From a virus: 55,098 bases of DNA. The notes under the pieces were generated by a model. It did no database searches, had not been told where the DNA came from, and saw nothing but the letters and a program-made list of their open reading frames with translations. Location of the stretch: positions 1 through 55,098 of the IMG/VR virus record IMGVR_UViG_3300021197_000270, one strand, 5' to 3'. Below, piece after piece: positions 54,987-55,098 of the stretch. Position 1 is the stretch's first letter, and every line of letters starts with the position of its first letter. A program made the position numbers and the translations under genes.

Positions 54987-55098
54987 GCCCAGGGACTCCT
55001 TTAGGCATTCGTACAATTAATTTGTGGATCTTGCAACTTGAACCTTGGTCGAACAGAAAAACACGGGAATGAATCTACCCAACAAGGGCGGGTGGGTG

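Noticed and set aside
55008-55036. Leftward promoter TTGCAA-17-TACGAA before the HlyC-like gene
   Set aside because: The -10 is poor and the implied start would fall within the ribosome site (54996-55002), so I do not list it.
1-55098. Integrase, attachment site or lysogeny module
   Set aside because: No tyrosine or serine recombinase motif was found, and no terminal direct repeat or tRNA-like att site is visible. The AlpA-like protein alone is not enough.

Overview
The window reads as a nearly complete tailed-bacteriophage genome, or a linearised circular one. It carries small- and large-terminase genes, portal, scaffold, major capsid, head-tail adaptors, internal virion proteins, tail fibres, endolysin, holin-like genes and a full replication set. 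There is no rRNA, no recognised tRNA, no integrase and no host metabolic island. The gene repertoire (P22-gp4-like adaptors, four large Ala/Gly/Gln-rich proteins next to the tail genes in place of a tape measure or sheath, a GroES-like protein, DUF6321/DUF5872/DUF6447-type small proteins) resembles short-tailed phages of marine Gram-negative bacteria. A marine alphaproteobacterial host is plausible, but this is inference. Many gene starts follow TATGGAGG or GGAGG ribosome sites, and genes overlap by 1-17 bases in long translationally coupled runs.

Layout. (1) 1-3531, rightward: small early genes in short units, separated by strong intrinsic terminators and driven by promoters sharing a long GCATGTTGTCC element. 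This part includes a candidate 57-nt structured RNA, a DUF1281/Api92-like gene and a GP88-like gene. (2) 3528-4548, leftward: a PD-(D/E)XK nuclease and the small terminase. They flank a non-coding block (about 4549-4885) with tandem 9-bp iterons and a perfect DnaA box, a candidate origin or packaging site. (3) 4886-10211, rightward: a long run of small accessory genes including an orphan DNA cytosine methyltransferase. One gene contains an 18-residue copy of the major capsid N-terminus. The run ends in an ArfA-like ORF with a hairpin inside it. (4) 10174-12963, leftward: small proteins, an XF1762-type protein and a SNF2-type helicase, from a promoter containing a perfect inverted repeat. (5) 13045-19879, rightward: the replisome, with an SSB-like protein, an AEP/TOTE-type primase, an AlpA-like HTH protein, an SF1 helicase, a DUF6378 protein and family-A DNA polymerase. 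(6) 19876-54986, leftward: late genes. In transcription order these are a HlyC-like acyltransferase, a disordered protein, large terminase, portal, holin-like membrane proteins, GroES-like co-chaperonin, scaffold, decoration protein, major capsid, small basic proteins, adaptors, virion and fibre genes, internal virion proteins and endolysin.

How it works together. The early units would express accessory proteins and the methylase. The central module copies DNA with a phage SSB, primase, helicases and polymerase; both the SSB and the primase end in an SSB-type DIPF tip. The leftward late transcript, punctuated by tandem terminators just after the major capsid gene, supplies virions. The most unusual items are the capsid-peptide echo in an early gene, the ArfA-like ORF interrupted by a terminator, the iteron/DnaA-box block, dispersed CCCGAA repeats that are also translated inside the nuclease gene, the HlyC-like enzyme beside the terminase, and a 32-codon peptide ending in a sliding-clamp-binding motif.
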